Of a DNA stretch of 11,046 nt, positions 7,642-11,046 are shown in pieces. Within the stretch, counting starts at the first letter, position 1. Each line of letters begins with the position of its first letter. The position numbers were made by a program, and so were the translations under genes. The notes under the pieces were generated by a model, which saw only the letters and a list, made by a program, of their open reading frames with translations, had not been told where the DNA came from and searched no databases. This DNA comes from Pigoraptor vietnamica (Eukaryota > Opisthokonta > Filasterea), in NCBI GenBank assembly GCA_943704525.1, contig CALSCQ010001039.1, forward strand, positions 1-11,046, read 5' to 3'.

Positions 7642-8606
7642 TTAGACGAGGGCGATTTGAATTCCCATGAACATGTGCGCCTGGCTCGGCTGCTCGCAGC
7701 GTCGCGGGAGCACTTCGATCTCGTCGCCTTCGTCGTCGCTGTCATCGCTGCCATCGCTGTCCTCGCATTCTTCGCTAATGCTCTCGAGGGAGAGTGTCGC
7801 GTCCTTCCCACAAGGGACGCGCGCGCGGCTTAGCTCGATGACGGCGTCGTCGTGCCGGTGCGCTTCCGTACAGCTCTTCAGGCGTTCCGCCGAGGTCACT
7901 GAAGCGCAACCGGCGACTCCGCGAGCGTGAGACTGCGACGACTCCGCAAGTTCACTCAGCCGAAAAAGCGCGCGGTCGACCATATCCCTCTGCGCTGCGC
8001 ACTCGGCCCCTCTCGCACGCAACTCGCGAATGATGGACGCGCTCTCCTCCGCATCCAGCCCATCGCAGTCCGAGAGAGGCCCGCTGCTGTCACGTGAGTC
8101 AGAGAGAGGACTGTTGCCGTCACGTGCCGGTGTCGCCGTGCGTTCGTTGCGGAGGGTGGCCGCCTGAGCGTAGAGTGAATGGACCTGCGCCTGCAATTTG
8201 GCGAGGCACGCCCGCATGGCGGCTTGGGCAGCGTCCGCGCTGTTCTTGAGTGTCGCGATTTCGGCGCGCATCTCAGCGTAGTTAATCGCCATGCTCTTCA
8301 CTTGCGCCATGAGACTCGCGAGGGCTTCCGCGTTGCCTTCCTTTCCTGCATAGTTGTCAGAGTGAGGTCGGTACAGTGTCAGCCTCTACCGGCAGGGCGG
8401 CTGTGGGACAGGCGGCTCAGAATAGAATTCTCACCAATTTCAGTGGACTCGACCTTCTGCGTGCTCGTACTCTTCCCCTCTTTCTGTGCGAGCGCGCGCG
8501 GCTGCTTGTCGCTTGCTGCGCGCGGTTGCTGGCTTGTCGTGGCGCCCTCTCCGCTGGCACGCCGGCGCACGGCCGTGCTCGTGGGGTACGCGACGATCTG
8601 ACGCAT
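7642..8606 (-). CDS. Coiled-coil protein of unknown function, 291 aa
   Basis: Two exons (8606-8435 and 8345-7642) joined by an 89-bp GT...AG intron (donor GTGAGA, phase 1) give 291 aa. The ATG at 8606 is preceded by AAAG; the frame is open further upstream, so a longer N-terminus is possible. Residues 1-57 are basic and Ser/Thr/Gln-rich. Residues about 63-125 form a likely coiled coil (LASLMAQVKSMAINYAEMRA and on), followed by a 10-residue tandem repeat (131-150) and a second helical stretch (about 155-195, IIRELRARGAECAAQRDMVD). An acidic Ser/Asp patch lies at about 248-267. There is no signal peptide, membrane span or catalytic motif. The Ser-Pro and Asp-Ser clusters suggest phosphorylation. 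I cannot assign a family; it could be a scaffold or cytoskeletal protein. The tail meets the preceding plus-strand unit tail-to-tail at 128 bp. Confidence 0.72.
8068..8127. repeat. 30-bp tandem duplication within a coding exon
   Basis: Two 30-bp units (8068-8097 and 8098-8127) agree at 25 of 30 positions. On the minus strand they encode ARDGNSPLSD and SRDSSGPLSD, residues 131-150 of the coiled-coil protein. PLSD and the arginine-aspartate pair are kept, so the duplication stayed in frame while diverging. Confidence 0.85.
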
Positions 8607-8716
8607 CTTTACCCGTGTGTGTTCTGCGAAGTAAGAGAGGCAGACGAAGAGTGGCAAGAGCGTTGCTGCTGCGTGCACACCGTCGGTTTGAGCCGTTGAT
8701 TGCGACCACCGTTTGG

Positions 8717-8724
8717 CTTTTATG
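8717..8724 (-). promoter_or_regulatory. TATA-like element
   Basis: The minus strand reads CATAAAAG, 111 bases before the ATG of the coiled-coil gene. The spacing would suit a TSS about 80 bases upstream of the start codon. It is one base off a TATA consensus and stands alone, so chance is possible. Confidence 0.22.
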
Positions 8725-8763
8725 TACGCGAGGCTGCCTGCACACATTCTCAGTCGCCGTGTC

Positions 8764-8792
8764 CGCGGTTACCGCATCTAAAAGTAACCGCG
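8764..8792. repeat. 9-bp inverted repeat with 11-nt loop
   Basis: CGCGGTTAC at 8764-8772 is perfectly complementary to GTAACCGCG at 8784-8792. It lies about 160 bases upstream of the coiled-coil gene's ATG and could be a dimeric transcription-factor site or an RNA hairpin in a leader. Confidence 0.8.
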
Positions 8793-8962
8793 TCAATCGT
8801 GGAACTTTGCCGTGTCCGGTCTTGGAGTCATCGAATGCCAGCTTGTCTGCACAGTGTCCCCACACTTTCTCACACGCACGCTATCTGCGCAATGCAGATA
8901 CAGTGCTCACACGCGCATTCTTTGCTTGCCCGTTAAGACCTTTTGCTGCGCGTAACATATCG

Positions 8963-8980
8963 GGAGTCCTACTGGACTCC
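8963..8980. repeat. 7-bp inverted repeat with 4-nt loop
   Basis: GGAGTCC, loop TACT, GGACTCC forms a tight perfect hairpin on either strand. It lies about 340 bases beyond the alpha-SNAP stop codon. It has no T tract on either side that would suggest a bacterial-type terminator. Confidence 0.8.
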
Positions 8981-9322
8981 GTCGGGCGTTGCAGTCAGTG
9001 TCCGGCGGCCGCTGACATGCCGTGACACGACGCCCGCACTGCGAGTGGGTGACAGCAGCGCACGTTTGGGGCTTACTGCCCAGCGAGCGTATAATTCGTG
9101 CCGAGCAAACGCCATGACATCTCCCAGATAACGGAGGCTGGTGTTATGCTCCACAGTCGTAAATAATTCAATCGTGCACAAAAGCGTCGATCACTGCATC
9201 CAAAACCAATTTGCTATCGCCACACGGGAGTTACATTCCATTCGTATATTCGACTCTAGCAAAAGTAAAGAAACGCGCGTGGTGCGCAGCGAGAGCGGAC
9301 GGCGTGTGCGCGATGTGTGCGT

Positions 9323-10194
9323 TCACAGCACGCTCGGTGCCGTCGTGATCGACTTCTTTATGCGCAGCAGCATGGTCGTCATCCACTGGTCGAGGCGCGT
9401 GATCGAGTCGTACTCGGCAATCACCGTCGTCAGGCGCTCGGCGTTCTGCTCTTCAATGGCCGCAAGCATGTCCTGCAGATGGGGGAAGGGGAGGGATAGG
9501 GGGAGGGGAGGGATAGTGTGTGTGTGAGCCACATTAAAGGAGTCGACAATAGCACGTCGTGTAAAGGAAAACAAACCAGGACAGAAAAGTCGCAGACTGC
9601 AGAGCGCAAAATTTCGTCGTTACACGAAGAGACACCAACAACAGACACACACATACAACCCAGCAAGAACGTCCAATAAACAGATTCGTTTCGAAACCCA
9701 CGTGCAAGAGCTTGCACTCGCGCGTGTCGCCGAACGCAGGGTGAATGCCGAGATACCGCTCGAGCGATCGTTGCGTCTCCACGTAATCCTGCACTCGAAC
9801 GAACAAGGCGTAAATTGACACGCGCAGAGGAGAGTGTGACCGGAGCCACACACGCGTGCCTTCGCGCAGGGCTTCGTAGAGCGTGTATGCGAGCGTGGGG
9901 AATGTGTCTGTGCCTTGAGTGCAAATGTGCATCAACGTGCGCGTGCGTGTGCGCATGCATGTGCGTGCGCGCGTGAGAAGGGCACAAGTACACACCCTTG
10001 TGCACATGTGGCAAATGCCGGCCTTGAGAAAGTACTCCTTGGCGCCCCACTTGAGCAGCGAATTGTCAATTGCCGCCGATCCCACCTGCGCACACAGGGC
10101 GCACGCAGAAGGGCGAGTGAGCAACGCGAGCACAGCATATTATTACTGACGATGAATAAACTCACAAACATGATTTCAAACCAATGCCGCGCGC

Positions 10195-10236
<42 letters not shown>

Positions 10237-10444
10237 GTGTGAAGCAAGCAGAGGGGATGTAGGGCCACCTTCTCGTAAATCTCAATGGCCTTCGAGTACT
10301 GTTCGAGAAGTGCCGAGTGGTGCGCGACCTTCAGCAGGCACTTGTTTGCGGTGCTGAGGGGCAGTGGAGAGCCATAAGATAAGGCTAGGCACAACAGACA
10401 TCCATTGGACGCGCACTCATGCAAACGCACGTGCTGTGCATACA

Positions 10445-10521
<77 letters not shown>

Positions 10522-10773
10522 CACACATTACACAATATCACACACGCACACAAAGAGACAGAGCCGAAAGTGACAACAACAACCACGCGCACCTCTGCGA
10601 GTCCTCGCCCTGGTACCAATCGGCGGCCTGCTCGTACGCGGCCATCGCCTTTTGCACGTCGTTGATCTCCGTTTCGTAAATCTCGGCGACGGACATCTGT
10701 TGCTTGGCGGCCATCGCAAAGCGGCCCATGTCGAGGTAAATCTCCACGGACTTTGTGAGGCACTCGACCGCAG
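9323..10773 (-). CDS. NAPA: Alpha-SNAP (NSF attachment protein), 5' end missing
   Basis: Alpha-SNAP binds SNARE complexes and recruits and activates the ATPase NSF so that SNAREs are recycled after membrane fusion. Five exons are visible, in coding order 10773-10593, 10353-10269, 10085-9996, 9788-9702 and 9472-9323, encoding 196 full codons. Phases agree and all introns are GT...AG. Family landmarks are [37 protein letters not shown], a helix pair around [30 protein letters not shown], and [18 protein letters not shown]. These belong to the TPR-like helical array and C-terminal NSF-activating region. Roughly the first 100 residues lie beyond the window, upstream of an incomplete intron. The protein ends TTAPSVL, without the acidic EEDLR-type tail of animal alpha-SNAP. 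The alternatives beta- or gamma-SNAP fit less well (gamma) or cannot be separated (beta). Confidence 0.94.
9481..9512 (+). other. G-quadruplex-prone G tract
   Basis: Six runs of three or more G occur in 32 bases: 9481-9485, 9488-9491, 9493-9495, 9499-9503, 9505-9508 and 9510-9512. This meets the usual G-quadruplex pattern with loops of 1-3 bases. It is on the template strand of alpha-SNAP, just inside its last intron, and so supplies the C-rich pyrimidine tract next to the acceptor. Confidence 0.8.
10197..10233. repeat. (GT)18 microsatellite in alpha-SNAP intron
   Basis: A perfect GT run preceded by GCGCGCGC. It lies in the intron at 10086-10268 and reads CA on the alpha-SNAP sense strand. 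Confidence 0.97.
10446..10518. repeat. (AC)36 microsatellite in alpha-SNAP intron
   Basis: A perfect 73-base AC run in the intron at 10354-10592, reading GU in the alpha-SNAP pre-mRNA. Length is likely polymorphic. Confidence 0.97.

Positions 10774-11046
<273 letters not shown>

Larger units (their letters stand above)
8607..9322. other. Intergenic region between coiled-coil gene and alpha-SNAP
   Basis: This 716-bp stretch lies 5' of the coiled-coil gene and 3' of alpha-SNAP, both on the minus strand. It should hold the alpha-SNAP 3' UTR and the promoter and leader of the coiled-coil gene. An acceptor-like TTACTTCGCAG lies about 20 bases before the ATG at 8606 (minus strand), so a 5' UTR intron is possible. 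Two perfect-stem inverted repeats are listed separately. A long plus-strand ORF through here has no recognisable content. Confidence 0.5.

Noticed and set aside
8486-9025. 179-codon plus-strand ORF
   Set aside because: It is antisense to exon 1 of the coiled-coil gene and its upstream region, with no recognisable content.
9841-9910. Open segment between alpha-SNAP exons that might be an extra exon
   Set aside because: Joining the flanking exons directly restores the exact family spacing between CHMC and HPAF, so this is intron.

Overview
This window is nuclear DNA from a eukaryote with many introns and GC-rich coding sequence. Three conserved genes are split by short introns (82-307 bp) with GT...AG ends. 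Donors are mostly GTGNG-type, often GTGCGT or GTGGGT, and many introns carry CA/GT microsatellites. The proteins (mitochondrial EF-Tu, a MUL1-type RING ligase, alpha-SNAP) point to a mitochondriate eukaryote. Intron style and GC-rich third positions would suit a free-living amoeba such as an Acanthamoeba-like amoebozoan, but the lineage is not resolved from sequence alone. The window ends inside a (GA)n tract and begins with a short, compositionally different stretch, so it may be a whole small contig.

Layout: 1-109 is very GC-rich with a partial membrane-type reading frame on the minus strand. 110-1250 holds only weak ORFs. 1251-4017 (minus) is a complete mitochondrial EF-Tu gene, reconstructed here as 9 exons encoding 422 aa. 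4018-4875 is a divergent promoter region. 4876-6175 (plus) is a complete 3-exon MUL1/MAPL-like mitochondrial E3 ligase of 360 aa. 6519-7513 (plus) can be assembled into a 5-exon, 125-aa gene that I do not recognise. 7642-8606 (minus) is a 2-exon, 291-aa coiled-coil protein of unknown function. 8607-9322 is intergenic with two hairpins. 9323-10773 (minus) is the C-terminal two thirds of alpha-SNAP in 5 exons, and its 5' end lies beyond the window.

Together: EF-Tu (mitochondrial translation) and the MUL1-like ligase (outer-membrane ubiquitin/SUMO signalling) are transcribed divergently from one 858-bp interval, so two nuclear genes for mitochondrial proteins may share control. Alpha-SNAP (NSF-dependent SNARE disassembly) is a separate housekeeping gene. 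There is no operon, mobile element, CRISPR array, tRNA or rRNA that I can support. I found no clearly new biological system. The best candidates for a second look are the unrecognised spliced gene at 6519-7513, the micro-exon EF-Tu presequence with an internal start, and complementary dinucleotide repeats flanking an alpha-SNAP exon.
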